Shown one piece after another: positions 35,934-44,336 of a DNA stretch of 64,000 bases. Made by a program: the position numbers and the translations under genes. The stretch comes from Pseudomonas sp. Irchel 3H7 (GTDB lineage: Bacteria; Pseudomonadota; Gammaproteobacteria; Pseudomonadales; Pseudomonadaceae). Numbering within the stretch: the stretch's first letter is position 1; every line of letters begins with the position of its first letter. The DNA lies in contig NZ_FYEA01000014.1 of NCBI RefSeq assembly GCF_900187605.1, forward strand, positions 62,001 to 126,000, written 5' to 3'. The notes beneath the pieces were generated by a model that worked only from the letters and a program-made list of their open reading frames with translations, searched no databases and was not told the origin of the DNA.

Positions 35934-36338
35934 TTAATATCGAACCAGCTTTTCCATCGCCGCATCGGCCAGAAAGGAGGAGCGGCTTTTGACGTTGTGT
36001 TCGCGCACGTAACGGTCGATGCGCTGAATCACGTAACCGGGCAGCGTTACGTTGACCTTTTCGGTTTTGCCGAGATAGGGCGAAATGTCCAGCTCAAGCA
36101 TGCCCCAGCCCATCTCGGCAAATTCTGGATTACTGCGATGAGCGGATGCCGAAGTCGGCATAGGAATCGACTCCCCGTCCGCCGCAATCTCCTGCAGCAT
36201 GATATGGGCGACTTCGACCGCCGCCTTGTAGGCATCTTCAAAGCTGTCCCCTGCCGTAACGGCGCCGGGAATATCGGGGATCTGAATACCGATGGCAGTG
36301 TTCTCGTCTCCCCACTCGATACAGATTGGATATTGCAT
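35934..36338 (-). CDS. hicB: HicB-type antitoxin
   Basis: Antitoxin partner of HicA (134 residues). The N-terminal partial RNase-H-like fold reads MQYPICIEWGDENTAIGIQIPDIPGAVTAGDSFEDAYKAA. The C-terminus KVNVTLPGYVIQRIDRYVREHNVKSRSSFLADAAMEKL looks like a ribbon-helix-helix DNA-binding domain. The ATG at 36338 follows AAGGAGA and shares one base with the hicA stop (TAATG), the coupled hicA-hicB order. Confidence 0.93.
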   Translation of the reverse strand: MQYPICIEWGDENTAIGIQIPDIPGAVTAGDSFEDAYKAAVEVAHIMLQEIAADGESIPMPTSASAHRSNPEFAEMGWGMLELDISPYLGKTEKVNVTLPGYVIQRIDRYVREHNVKSRSSFLADAAMEKLVRY

Positions 36339-36550
36339 TACGGATCTCCTTCGAAACTGGCTGGCGGGTTGTACAACCCGGCACGCCGCCTGATGCTTTT
36401 GACCGTTCCCAACGGCCAATCCTTTTTCAGATGTGGGACGGGAATCGTGTACGGGTTGTATCGGTGCTTGAAGATGTGATGACTGCCGGTGACCCGATCC
36501 AGCGTCCAGCCTGCCTCCTCCAGCTCCTTGATCAATAGCCTGCTCTGCAC
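36338..36550 (-). CDS. hicA: HicA-type toxin (mRNA interferase)
   Basis: A 70-residue double-stranded-RNA-binding-fold toxin that cleaves mRNA. RLLIKELEEAGWTLDRVTGSHHIFKH contains the active His of the GSHHxF motif (His24/25). I choose the GTG at 36550, six bases after AGGAGG, over the TTG directly upstream. It precedes hicB, and a dyad lies upstream of the pair. The domain is complete, so the module appears intact. Confidence 0.92.
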   Translation of the reverse strand: MQSRLLIKELEEAGWTLDRVTGSHHIFKHRYNPYTIPVPHLKKDWPLGTVKSIRRRAGLYNPPASFEGDP

Positions 36551-36580
36551 CAACCGCCTCCTTGCCTTGGTCTCACAAAA

Positions 36581-36596
36581 ATAACTCTAGGGTTAT
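36581..36596 (-). promoter_or_regulatory. Candidate hicAB operator
   Basis: ATAACTCTAGGGTTAT is a near-perfect palindrome (one mismatched pair) 31 bp upstream of the hicA start, in an AT-rich stretch that probably holds the promoter. HicB RHH proteins usually repress their own operon; assignment is inferred. Confidence 0.5.
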
Positions 36597-36727
36597 ATTT
36601 ACTCAAGCACAGAAATTGGCAGAACGACGTCTGGTTGTTTTACAGGGTGTGATTGAAACTGCTAAACCCTGAGCGCTGTGCAGCACTTCCATGAGCAATT
36701 TCTGTGAGAACCCAACAGGCACACAGC

Positions 36728-36755
36728 AAAACGGCGATCCGAAGATCGCCGTTTT
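36728..36755 (-). terminator. Terminator of the lipoprotein gene
   Basis: AAAACGGCGATC and GATCGCCGTTTT form a 12-bp perfect stem with a 4-nt loop, directly downstream of the minus-strand lipoprotein gene. Confidence 0.85.
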
Positions 36756-36758
36756 CAT

Positions 36759-37163
36759 TTACTGCCCGAATTGCTTGCCCAACCCCGGTGGCACGCCGTG
36801 GATGTTGGTGTCTTCCCACGGGCCGTTAGGGCTGACGGAGCGGCTCCAACCGTTGTTCCAGCGGTAGTAGGTGCGCTGGCGGTAGAAGGTGTTGGTCTGG
36901 TCGTCGAGGACGTAGACGCCGAGTTTCTGGTCCCAGTGGCTGTTGCCGCCCGGTGGCGGGGCGAAGCTGGCCGAGGTGCGCGGCACCGGTTTGGCCGGTT
37001 TCGCCGGGATGCTTTTGCCAGGCGTCGGCGAAGTCGACGGGGTCGGGCTTGGTTGCGACGGCGGGATTGGCGGCAAATTCGTCGTCGGTTCCGGTCGTTG
37101 CACCGCACATGCACTCAAGCCCAGGGCCAGTGTGAGGACTGTGATTCGGGCGATGGTGTGCAT
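36759..37163 (-). CDS. Small proline-rich lipoprotein, unknown function
   Basis: A 134-residue protein with a type II signal peptide: ITVLTLALGLSAC, lipobox LSAC, Cys19. A Pro/Ser/Thr linker follows (about 27-70), then a Trp/Tyr-rich C-terminal domain (HWDQKLGVYVLDDQTNTFYRQRTYYRWNNGWSRS). Probably attached to the outer membrane. It lies 25 bp after ccmI on the same strand and could be transcribed with the ccm genes, but no link to cytochrome maturation is known. Confidence 0.7.
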   Translation of the reverse strand: MHTIARITVLTLALGLSACAVQRPEPTTNLPPIPPSQPSPTPSTSPTPGKSIPAKPAKPVPRTSASFAPPPGGNSHWDQKLGVYVLDDQTNTFYRQRTYYRWNNGWSRSVSPNGPWEDTNIHGVPPGLGKQFGQ

Positions 37164-37188
37164 GGCGGTGCTTTCCTGTTGTGTCCGG

Positions 37189-38391
37189 CTATTTGTCCGG
37201 GCTGTCGATGGTCAGTTTTTGTAGCGCAGTGGTGCTGCTGGCCAGAGGGCCGCTGCGACCGACCCACTCGCCGGCAGTCGGTTGGCCGGCGCGGGAGATG
37301 CGCGCAACCAGTTGGACTTCAGGGAAGTTCGACAGTTTCAACTGCGGCATCATTGCGTCAGCATCGCCCAGTTCGACGGTCACCGGCAGATCGGCCACGG
37401 TCAGGCGTTTGGCTGCCAGCGGTGCCGGTGGACCGGAGGTGGCGCGGGCGAAAATGAACACGCTGTCGCCCGGTTGCACTTTGCTTCTGAGTTCGCTGGC
37501 CAGATCGACGCTGACTTTCAACAAAGCGGCTTTCGCGGCTACGGGCGCCTGAGCGACCTTGCCGCCACTGGCTTCCAGACGTTCGGCGGCGCGTTTGATC
37601 CCGCCTTGCAGCGCGGCGCGGGAGCTATCCTCAGGCGGCAGTTGCGCCAGCAGACGGTTCCAGTAGTCGATGGCTTCCTGATAACGCTCGCCTTCAAACG
37701 CAGCGATACCGAGCAAACCAAGGCTGGTCACTTCTTTCGGATCCGCCTTCAGCGCTTCGTCAGTCAGGGCCTGAATCTTCGCCGACCACTTTTTGCCATC
37801 AGCAAAATACTGCGCCTGCGCCCACTGACCGAGCAGCTCCGGTTGACGTCCGGCCAGATTGGCAGCGCGTTCGAACATCTTCGCCGCGTCCGCCGGACGC
37901 TCTTGCGCCATGTAGGTACGACCGAGGAAATACAGGCCTTCGGCAGAATCCGGTTGCGCCGCAACAGCACGTTCCAGACGCTGGGTCATTTCTTCCATCG
38001 ACTGCGGTGCCTGGGCAAATTCGCGGGTCAGCTCGACTTTGTCGGCAGCACCGAAGTGCATATACAGGCCGAGGCCCAGCACTGGCACCAAGACTGCCGC
38101 CAGCAGCGGCAACGGTTTACCCAGTTTCGAGATACGCGGTGCGGCAACCCCTTCGGTATCGGCCAGCAACTCACGCGCCGCCTCGGCACGACCGCTGTCC
38201 ATTTGCGCGGCGTCGAGCACGCCTTCAGCCTGTTGCGATTGCAACTCGGCGACGCGCTCCTGATACAGCGCAACGTTCAGGGCAGTACGATCCTCTTCAC
38301 GCTGGGCGCGACGTTCGCGCAAAACCGGGATCAGCAGAAAACTCAGGGCGACCAGAAGCAACAGCCCTGCGGCAAGCCAGAAATCAATCAT
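37189..38391 (-). CDS. ccmI: Cytochrome c maturation protein CcmI
   Basis: Apocytochrome chaperone of the haem ligation complex, 400 residues. Two N-terminal transmembrane segments (MIDFWLAAGLLLLVALSFLLIPVL and LPLLAAVLVPVLGLGLYMHFG) flank a cytoplasmic loop. A periplasmic TPR domain follows (LYFLGRTYMAQERPADAAKMFERAANLAG and related repeats), then a C-terminal beta-rich domain. It overlaps ccmH by 4 bp and is last of the ccm genes. Confidence 0.94.
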   Translation of the reverse strand: MIDFWLAAGLLLLVALSFLLIPVLRERRAQREEDRTALNVALYQERVAELQSQQAEGVLDAAQMDSGRAEAARELLADTEGVAAPRISKLGKPLPLLAAVLVPVLGLGLYMHFGAADKVELTREFAQAPQSMEEMTQRLERAVAAQPDSAEGLYFLGRTYMAQERPADAAKMFERAANLAGRQPELLGQWAQAQYFADGKKWSAKIQALTDEALKADPKEVTSLGLLGIAAFEGERYQEAIDYWNRLLAQLPPEDSSRAALQGGIKRAAERLEASGGKVAQAPVAAKAALLKVSVDLASELRSKVQPGDSVFIFARATSGPPAPLAAKRLTVADLPVTVELGDADAMMPQLKLSNFPEVQLVARISRAGQPTAGEWVGRSGPLASSTTALQKLTIDSPDK

Positions 38392-38858
38392 TCTTGGTTT
38401 TTATCCAACAGTTGGTCGAGGCGCTGACGCTCTTCGCTGGACAGCGCTTGCGGAGTCTCGGCACGCTGGCCGCGACGACGGCGGACGATCACCGCGATCA
38501 CCACCAGACCACCGAGCAGCAGGCCGGCCGGGCCGAACCAGAGCAGAGCAGTCTTGGCGTTGAGCGCCGGTTTGTAGCGAACGAAATCACCGTAGCGATC
38601 GACCATGAAGTCGATGATCTGCTGGTTGTCCTTGCCCTCGCCGAGCATGCGGAAAATCTCTTTGCGCAGGTCCGCGGCAATCGGTGCGTTGGAGTCAGCG
38701 ATGTCCTGGTTCTGGCACTTGGGGCAGCGCAGTTCCTTGGTCAACTCGCGAAAACGCTCACGATCGCCTTCTTTGGCGAACTCGTAGGTGTCGATGGCGG
38801 CATGGGCGACACCGACCAGACTCAAACCCAATATCAGCGCAGCCATAAAGCGCTTCAT
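38388..38858 (-). CDS. ccmH: Cytochrome c maturation protein CcmH
   Basis: Thiol oxidoreductase that handles reduced apocytochrome CXXCH for haem attachment. The 156-residue protein has a signal peptide (KRFMAALILGLSLVGVAHA), the family motif LRCPKCQNQDIADSNAPIAADLR with its redox Cys pair, and a C-terminal transmembrane helix (LLWFGPAGLLLGGLVVIAVIV). Overlaps ccmG and ccmI by 4 bp each. Confidence 0.95.
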   Translation of the reverse strand: MKRFMAALILGLSLVGVAHAAIDTYEFAKEGDRERFRELTKELRCPKCQNQDIADSNAPIAADLRKEIFRMLGEGKDNQQIIDFMVDRYGDFVRYKPALNAKTALLWFGPAGLLLGGLVVIAVIVRRRRGQRAETPQALSSEERQRLDQLLDKNQE

Positions 38859-39391
38859 GGCTTGGCCTCATCGACCAGCGCCTGATACTTGGCTGCGAGT
38901 TTTTCGCGCCAGACTTGTTCATCAATCACGCCGACATACTTGTCGCGGATGATGCCCTTGGCGTCGATGAAAAAGGTTTCCGGCGCGCCGTAGACGCCGA
39001 GGTTCAGTCCCAGCGAGCCCTCGTCGTCACGGATGTCCAGCGCATACGGATTGTGGAATTCGGCCAGCCACTTCAAGGCATCAGCGTTGGTGTCCTTGTA
39101 GTTGATGCCGTAGATCACCACGCCGCGCTCGGCGAGTTTGTTCAGCACCGGATGCTCGACCCGGCAGGAAATGCACCAGGTGCCCCAAACGTTGACCAGC
39201 GCCGGTTTGCCGAGAATGTCAGCTTTGGTCAGGCTCTTGTCGCCCTGCACGTTGGGCAGGGAAAACTCCGGGAACGGCTTGTTGATCATCGCCGACGGCA
39301 ACTCCGCCGGATCGAGATACAGACCGCGATAAAGAAACACCGCCACCAGCAGAAAAATCGCCAGTGGCACCAGCATCAACCAACGTCTCAT
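38855..39391 (-). CDS. ccmG: Thiol:disulfide interchange protein CcmG/DsbE
   Basis: Membrane-anchored thioredoxin-like reductant for apocytochrome c. The 178-residue protein has one N-terminal helix (MRRWLMLVPLAIFLLVAVFLYRG) and a thioredoxin fold with the WCISC active site (Cys73, Cys76). VYGAPETFFIDAKGIIRDKYVG contains the cis-Pro region and the family-specific GVYGAPET. Overlaps ccmF and ccmH. Confidence 0.96.
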   Translation of the reverse strand: MRRWLMLVPLAIFLLVAVFLYRGLYLDPAELPSAMINKPFPEFSLPNVQGDKSLTKADILGKPALVNVWGTWCISCRVEHPVLNKLAERGVVIYGINYKDTNADALKWLAEFHNPYALDIRDDEGSLGLNLGVYGAPETFFIDAKGIIRDKYVGVIDEQVWREKLAAKYQALVDEAKP

Positions 39392-41376
39392 GCAGCCGCT
39401 CCCGTCATGCCCAGTGCTTCACGCACCTTGGCTTTCACCTTGACCCGATAACGTCGATCCAGCGCCGCCAGCAATCCACCAAAACCAGTGAGCAAGCCGC
39501 CGAACCAGATCCAGCGCACGAACGGTTTGACGTGCACGCGCACCGCCCACGCGCCGTTGTCCAGCGGTTCACCGAGGGCGACGTAAAGGTCACGGGTGAA
39601 ACCGGCGTCGATACCGGCTTCGGTCATCACCGAGTTCTGCACGGTGTACAGACGTTTTTCCGGGTGCAGCACGCTGACTTCCTTGCCGTCACGAATGACC
39701 CGAATCGTGCCTTTGTCCGAGGTGAAGTTCGGCCCTTCGAAGTGCTTGGCGCCTTCGAAGACGAAGTGATAACCGGCCAGATCCATCGACTCGCCCGGTG
39801 CCAGACGCAGATCGCGTTCGGCACTGTTCTGACTCGACAACACCACGCCGAGCGCACACACGGCGATGCCGAGGTGCGCGATCTGCATGCCCCAATAACT
39901 GCGGGTCAGGGTCGGTAAACCTTTGATCAAGCCTTTGTGCCGGGTCTTGTCGACGATGTCGCGCGCACCGGCGAGCAATACCCACGCAGCGAGCAGGAAG
40001 GTCGCGACCACCGCCCAGTTGAAATCGCCGTAAGCGACACCGGCCACCACCGCCAGCGCGACGCTGCCGAGCAGCACCGGGGTCAGCATGCCGGCCAGCC
40101 ATTTCACCGGCGTGTCTTTCCAGCGCACGATCACGCCGACCGCCATGACCATCATCAGCAGCGCCATCAACGGAATGAACAGCGCGTTGAAGTACGGCGG
40201 GCCGACCGACATTTTCGCGCCGCTCAGGGCATCAAGAATCAGCGGATACAGCGTACCGAGCAGAATCATCGACGCAGCAACGACCAGCACCAGGTTGTTG
40301 CCCAGCAGCAGGGTTTCCCGCGACCACAGGTTGAAACCGACCTGACTCTTGACCACGGGTGCGCGCAGGGCGAACAGCGTCAGCGAGCCGCCGACCACGA
40401 ACAACAGAAAGATCAGGATGAACACGCCGCGCTCCGGATCGGAGGCAAACGCATGCACCGAAGTCAGCACGCCGGAACGCACGAGGAACGTACCAAGCAG
40501 GCTCAGCGAAAACGCAGCAATCGCCAGCAACACCGTCCAGCTCTTGAACACGCCACGTTTTTCCGTGACCGCCAGCGAGTGAATCAGCGCGGTGCCGACC
40601 AGCCATGGCATGAACGAGGCGTTTTCCACCGGGTCCCAGAACCACCAGCCACCCCAGCCGAGTTCGTAATACGCCCACCACGAACCGAGGGTAATACCGA
40701 TGCCGAGGAAGGCCCAGGCAACGATGGTCCACGGACGCGACCAGCGTGCCCACGCGGCATCAAGGCGACCGCCCATCAACGCGGCGATAGCGAAGGCGAA
40801 CGCCACCGAAAAACCGACGTAACCCATGTACAACATCGGCGGGTGCACGATCAGGCCGATGTCTTGCAACAGTGGATTGAGGTCAGCGCCATTGCTGGGC
40901 ATTTGCGGCAGGATGCGTTTGAACGGGTTGGACGTGAGGATCAGGAACAGCAGGAAACCGGTGCTGATCATGCCCATCACCGCCAGCACTCGCGCCAGCA
41001 TGACTTGCGGCAACTGCCGCGAGAACACCGACACGGCAAAGGTCCAGCCACCGAGAATCAGGGCCCAGAGCAGCAACGACCCTTCGTGGGCGCCCCACAC
41101 TGCACTGAATTTGTAGTACCACGGCAACGCGGTATTGGAGTTGTTCGCCACATAGGCGACGGAGAAGTCATCGGTCATGAACGCGTAGGTCAGAATGCCG
41201 AACGCGAACAGCAAAAACGCAAACTGCCCCCACGCGGCAGGCTGGGCCAGACTCATCCAGAAACGGTCGCCGCGCCAGGCGCCAATCAATGGCACCACGG
41301 CCTGCACCAGCGCAAAACACAGCGCCAGGATCATCGCCAGATGACCGAGTTCAGGAATAAAAATTGCCGATGTCAT
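39388..41376 (-). CDS. ccmF: Haem lyase CcmF
   Basis: Integral membrane core of the haem ligation module: takes holo-CcmE haem and attaches it to apocytochrome c. The 662-residue protein has about 15 transmembrane spans and the tryptophan-rich WGGWWFWDPVENASFMPWL. HEGSLLLWALILGGW and VHPPMLYMGYVG hold conserved His residues. Standard length and position between ccmE and ccmG. Confidence 0.97.
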   Translation of the reverse strand: MTSAIFIPELGHLAMILALCFALVQAVVPLIGAWRGDRFWMSLAQPAAWGQFAFLLFAFGILTYAFMTDDFSVAYVANNSNTALPWYYKFSAVWGAHEGSLLLWALILGGWTFAVSVFSRQLPQVMLARVLAVMGMISTGFLLFLILTSNPFKRILPQMPSNGADLNPLLQDIGLIVHPPMLYMGYVGFSVAFAFAIAALMGGRLDAAWARWSRPWTIVAWAFLGIGITLGSWWAYYELGWGGWWFWDPVENASFMPWLVGTALIHSLAVTEKRGVFKSWTVLLAIAAFSLSLLGTFLVRSGVLTSVHAFASDPERGVFILIFLLFVVGGSLTLFALRAPVVKSQVGFNLWSRETLLLGNNLVLVVAASMILLGTLYPLILDALSGAKMSVGPPYFNALFIPLMALLMMVMAVGVIVRWKDTPVKWLAGMLTPVLLGSVALAVVAGVAYGDFNWAVVATFLLAAWVLLAGARDIVDKTRHKGLIKGLPTLTRSYWGMQIAHLGIAVCALGVVLSSQNSAERDLRLAPGESMDLAGYHFVFEGAKHFEGPNFTSDKGTIRVIRDGKEVSVLHPEKRLYTVQNSVMTEAGIDAGFTRDLYVALGEPLDNGAWAVRVHVKPFVRWIWFGGLLTGFGGLLAALDRRYRVKVKAKVREALGMTGAAA

Positions 41377-41379
41377 CGA

Positions 41380-41835
41380 TCAACCCTCCTTCGCAGGCGT
41401 TGGTGCCGATTGACCGCTGTCTTTCAAGGCTTTGGTCACTTCCGGCGGCATGTACTTCTCGTCGTGCTTGGCCAGCACTTCATCGGCCACTACCACGCCG
41501 TCGGCGTTGAGCTTGCCGAGGGCGACGATGCCCTGCCCTTCGCGGAACAGATCCGGGAGGATGCCGCGATAGGCGATGGTCACGGATTTATTGAAGTCGG
41601 TGACGACGAATTTGACGTCCAGCGAATCTTTCGAGCGCTGCAACGAACCGGCCTCAACCATGCCTCCGGCGCGAATGCGCGTGTCTTGCGGCGCTTCGCC
41701 GTTGGCGATCTGGGTCGGCGTGTAGAACAGATTGATGTTCTGCTGCAGGGCGCTGAGGGCCAGGCCGACGGCAGCGCCGACCCCGACCAGAATGGCCAGA
41801 ATGATGATCAGACGTTTCTTGCGCAGCGGATTCAC
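41380..41835 (-). CDS. ccmE: Haem chaperone CcmE
   Basis: Binds haem covalently in the periplasm and delivers it to CcmF. The 151-residue protein has one N-terminal helix (RLIIILAILVGVGAAVGLALSAL), an OB-fold barrel, and the haem-binding His124 in VLAKHDEKYMPPE. Starts inside the ccmD stop (4-bp overlap). Confidence 0.96.
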   Translation of the reverse strand: MNPLRKKRLIIILAILVGVGAAVGLALSALQQNINLFYTPTQIANGEAPQDTRIRAGGMVEAGSLQRSKDSLDVKFVVTDFNKSVTIAYRGILPDLFREGQGIVALGKLNADGVVVADEVLAKHDEKYMPPEVTKALKDSGQSAPTPAKEG

Positions 41836-42008
41836 TTGCCGTTCTCCCGGCGCAGACGACGCGCCTCTTGTTGCAGATAGCGCTTGCGGGCCGCAATCGG
41901 CGCCACCACGTTGAGGACCAGCACCGCCAGACAGATGCCGTAGGCCGACCAGACATACAGGCCATGATGGCCCATGGCGAGGAAGTCGCCGAATGAAGCA
42001 AAACTCAT
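41832..42008 (-). CDS. ccmD: Haem exporter protein CcmD
   Basis: A 58-residue single-span protein that stabilises the CcmABC-CcmE complex and helps release holo-CcmE. MSFASFGDFLAMGHHGLYVWSAYGI and the basic tail RKRYLQQEARRLRRENGK are typical. The ATG at 42008 overlaps the ccmC stop by 4 bp. Confidence 0.92.
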   Translation of the reverse strand: MSFASFGDFLAMGHHGLYVWSAYGICLAVLVLNVVAPIAARKRYLQQEARRLRRENGK

Positions 42009-42760
42009 CGAGCGGCCTCCAGACTGTGCTGCACTTCTTCTTTCACCCAACTGGCGCGGGCTTCGCGCTTGAGCACTTCAAGGCGCATGCGCAGCAACAG
42101 CACGGCGCCGAAGAAGCAGTAGAAACCCAGCACCGTCAGCAGCAGTGGCAGCCACATTTCCGCCGGCATCGCCGGTTTTTCGGTGAGGGTGAAGGTCGCG
42201 CCCTGGTGCAGGGTGTTCCACCACTCCACCGAGTATTTGATGATCGGAATGTTGATCACACCGACGATGGCCAGCACGGCGCAGGCCTTGGCGGCGCTGT
42301 CGCGGTTGCTGATGGCATTGCCCAGCGCGATCACGCCGAAGTACAGAAACAGCAGAATCAGCATCGAGGTCAGACGCGCGTCCCAGACCCACCACGAGCC
42401 CCACGTCGGTTTGCCCCAGATCGCCCCGGTGACCAGCGCTACGGCGGTCATCCACGCGCCGATCGGTGCGGCGCATTGCAGGGCGACGTCGGCCAGTTTC
42501 ATCTTCCACACCAGCCCGACCACACCGCACACCGCCAGCATCACGTAGATCGACTGTGCGAGCATCGCGGCAGGTACGTGGATATAGATGATGCGAAAGC
42601 TGTTGCCTTGCTGATAATCCGGCGGCGCGAAGGCCAGGCCCCAAACGACGCCGACGCCAATCAGCAGCAACGCTGCGATGCTCAGCCATGGCAAGAACTT
42701 GCTGCTGATGCCGTAGAACCACTTGGGCGAGCCGAGCTTGTGAAACCAGGTCCAGTTCAT
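42005..42760 (-). CDS. ccmC: Haem transporter CcmC
   Basis: Six-span membrane protein that presents haem to CcmE. The WWD motif WGSWWVWDARLTSMLIL and conserved His residues (IIYIHVPAAMLAQ; YSVEWWNTLHQGAT) are visible. I use the ATG at 42760 (MNWTWFHKLGSPKW, 251 residues), with GGA upstream; the frame is open to an alternative ATG at 42787. Confidence 0.95.
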   Translation of the reverse strand: MNWTWFHKLGSPKWFYGISSKFLPWLSIAALLLIGVGVVWGLAFAPPDYQQGNSFRIIYIHVPAAMLAQSIYVMLAVCGVVGLVWKMKLADVALQCAAPIGAWMTAVALVTGAIWGKPTWGSWWVWDARLTSMLILLFLYFGVIALGNAISNRDSAAKACAVLAIVGVINIPIIKYSVEWWNTLHQGATFTLTEKPAMPAEMWLPLLLTVLGFYCFFGAVLLLRMRLEVLKREARASWVKEEVQHSLEAAR

Positions 42761-42838
42761 ACTGTTTCCATCACGGGTGCCGCTCATCGGTGTGAGCAGT
42801 CTCAGGGTCTTTGCTGGTTAAATTTTAACCAGACCTCA

Positions 42839-43507
42839 TTATTCGCCGACGCTGATCTTCAGGCCAGCAGCTATTGCAAACGGTGTCAGGGTGATCGCCA
42901 GGGCGGTCAGGCTACCCAGCCACAGCAGATACCCGGTCGCCGGCATGCCTTGTAGAGCGGCCTGCAAGGCGCCACTGCCAAGGATCAACACCGGGATGTA
43001 CAACGGCAAAATCAGCAGCGCCAGCAACAGGCCGCCACGCTTCAAACCGACCGTCAGCGCCGCGCCCACCGCGCCGAGCAAGCTCAGCACCGGTGTTCCC
43101 AGCAGCAACGAAAGCAGCAAAACCGGCAGACAGGCGGCAGGCAAACCGAGCATCAACGCCAGCAGCGGTGAGAGCAGAACCAGTGCCAGACCGGAGAAAA
43201 GCCAGTGTGCCAGCACCTTGGCCAAGACCAGAAGTGGCAGCGGGTGCGACGAAAGGACCCACTGTTCCAGGGATCCGTCTTCGAAATCACTGCGGAACAG
43301 CCCGTCCAGCGAGAGCAGGACCGACAACAGCGCCGCCACCCAGACTAACCCGGGGGACAGGTTTTGCAACACTTGAGTTTCCGGGCCGACGGCCAGCGGG
43401 AACAATGCGATGACGATGGCGAAGAAAATCAGTGGATTGGCCAGTTCCGCCGGGCGGCGAAACAGCAATCGGGATTCACGGGCAACCAGCAGGCCAAACA
43501 CACTCAT
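42839..43507 (-). CDS. ccmB: Haem exporter permease CcmB
   Basis: Permease subunit of the CcmAB ABC transporter that drives release of holo-CcmE. The 222-residue protein has six hydrophobic spans; LFRRPAELANPLIFFAIVIALFPLAVGPE and FRSDFEDGSLEQWVLSSHPLP are family signatures. Overlaps ccmA by 4 bp; 78 bp separate it from ccmC. Confidence 0.95.
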   Translation of the reverse strand: MSVFGLLVARESRLLFRRPAELANPLIFFAIVIALFPLAVGPETQVLQNLSPGLVWVAALLSVLLSLDGLFRSDFEDGSLEQWVLSSHPLPLLVLAKVLAHWLFSGLALVLLSPLLALMLGLPAACLPVLLLSLLLGTPVLSLLGAVGAALTVGLKRGGLLLALLILPLYIPVLILGSGALQAALQGMPATGYLLWLGSLTALAITLTPFAIAAGLKISVGE

Positions 43508-44139
43508 ACTGCCCAGTTCCCCAGATCGATGTCGCGATAACCGGCCGGCATCCGGCTCAGCGTGTGGTGCGTGGTCAACACCACCAGACCACCGCGTTCG
43601 CAGTGCCCGGCCAGATGTTCTTCGAGCTGCGCCACGCCTTGCTTGTCCAGCGCGGTGAACGGCTCATCGAGAATCCACAGCGGCGGGCTGTCGAGATACA
43701 AGCGTGCCAGCGCCACGCGGCGCTGCTGACCGGCGGACAGGCTATGGCAGGGAACATCTTCGAAACCGCGCAATCCTACAGCTGCCAGCGCTTGCCAGAT
43801 GGCCTCGCGTTCGGCGGGATGATGCAGCGCGCAGAGCCAGGAGAGGTTTTCTTCCGGGGTCAGCAAATCCTTGATCCCGGCGGCGTGGCCGATCCACAGC
43901 AGGTTGCGTGCGAGTTCGCTGCGTTGTTCGCTCAGCGGCTGGCCATTGAGCAGGACTTGCCCGGCGGTCGGCTGCATCAACCCGGATAGCAGGCGTAACA
44001 GGCTGGTCTTGCCGCTGCCGTTGGGTCCGCTGATCTGCACCATATCGCCACTGGCGAGTCTCAATTCGAGATTTTCGAAGAGCAGCCGCAGATCACGTTC
44101 ACACGCGAGGGCAACGGTTTGCAGGACAGGACTGGTCAA
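43504..44139 (-). CDS. ccmA: Haem exporter ATPase CcmA
   Basis: ATPase of the CcmABC complex, 211 residues. Walker A is GPNGSGKTSLLRLLSGL, the ABC signature LSAGQQRRVALARL, and Walker B LWILDEPFTALD. First gene of the nine-gene ccm operon; about 200 bp separate it from the divergent fliK-like gene. Confidence 0.96.
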   Translation of the reverse strand: MTSPVLQTVALACERDLRLLFENLELRLASGDMVQISGPNGSGKTSLLRLLSGLMQPTAGQVLLNGQPLSEQRSELARNLLWIGHAAGIKDLLTPEENLSWLCALHHPAEREAIWQALAAVGLRGFEDVPCHSLSAGQQRRVALARLYLDSPPLWILDEPFTALDKQGVAQLEEHLAGHCERGGLVVLTTHHTLSRMPAGYRDIDLGNWAV

Positions 44140-44336
44140 GGGATCACGGGCCTTATACGGTTCAAGTCGGCTCTGGCGCGGCCGTTAAAGAGATGCAGCA
44201 TAGATGCATTGACGGCTCGATCTAGAGAGCTGGGTCAAACAATTGCTATGTTTTTTATTCGAAGCGCAAGACGGGCGGCATTATACATGTCGTGCCTTAC
44301 TCTCAAGAGTGCAATTTCCTCAGGTTGTGTCCGCGT

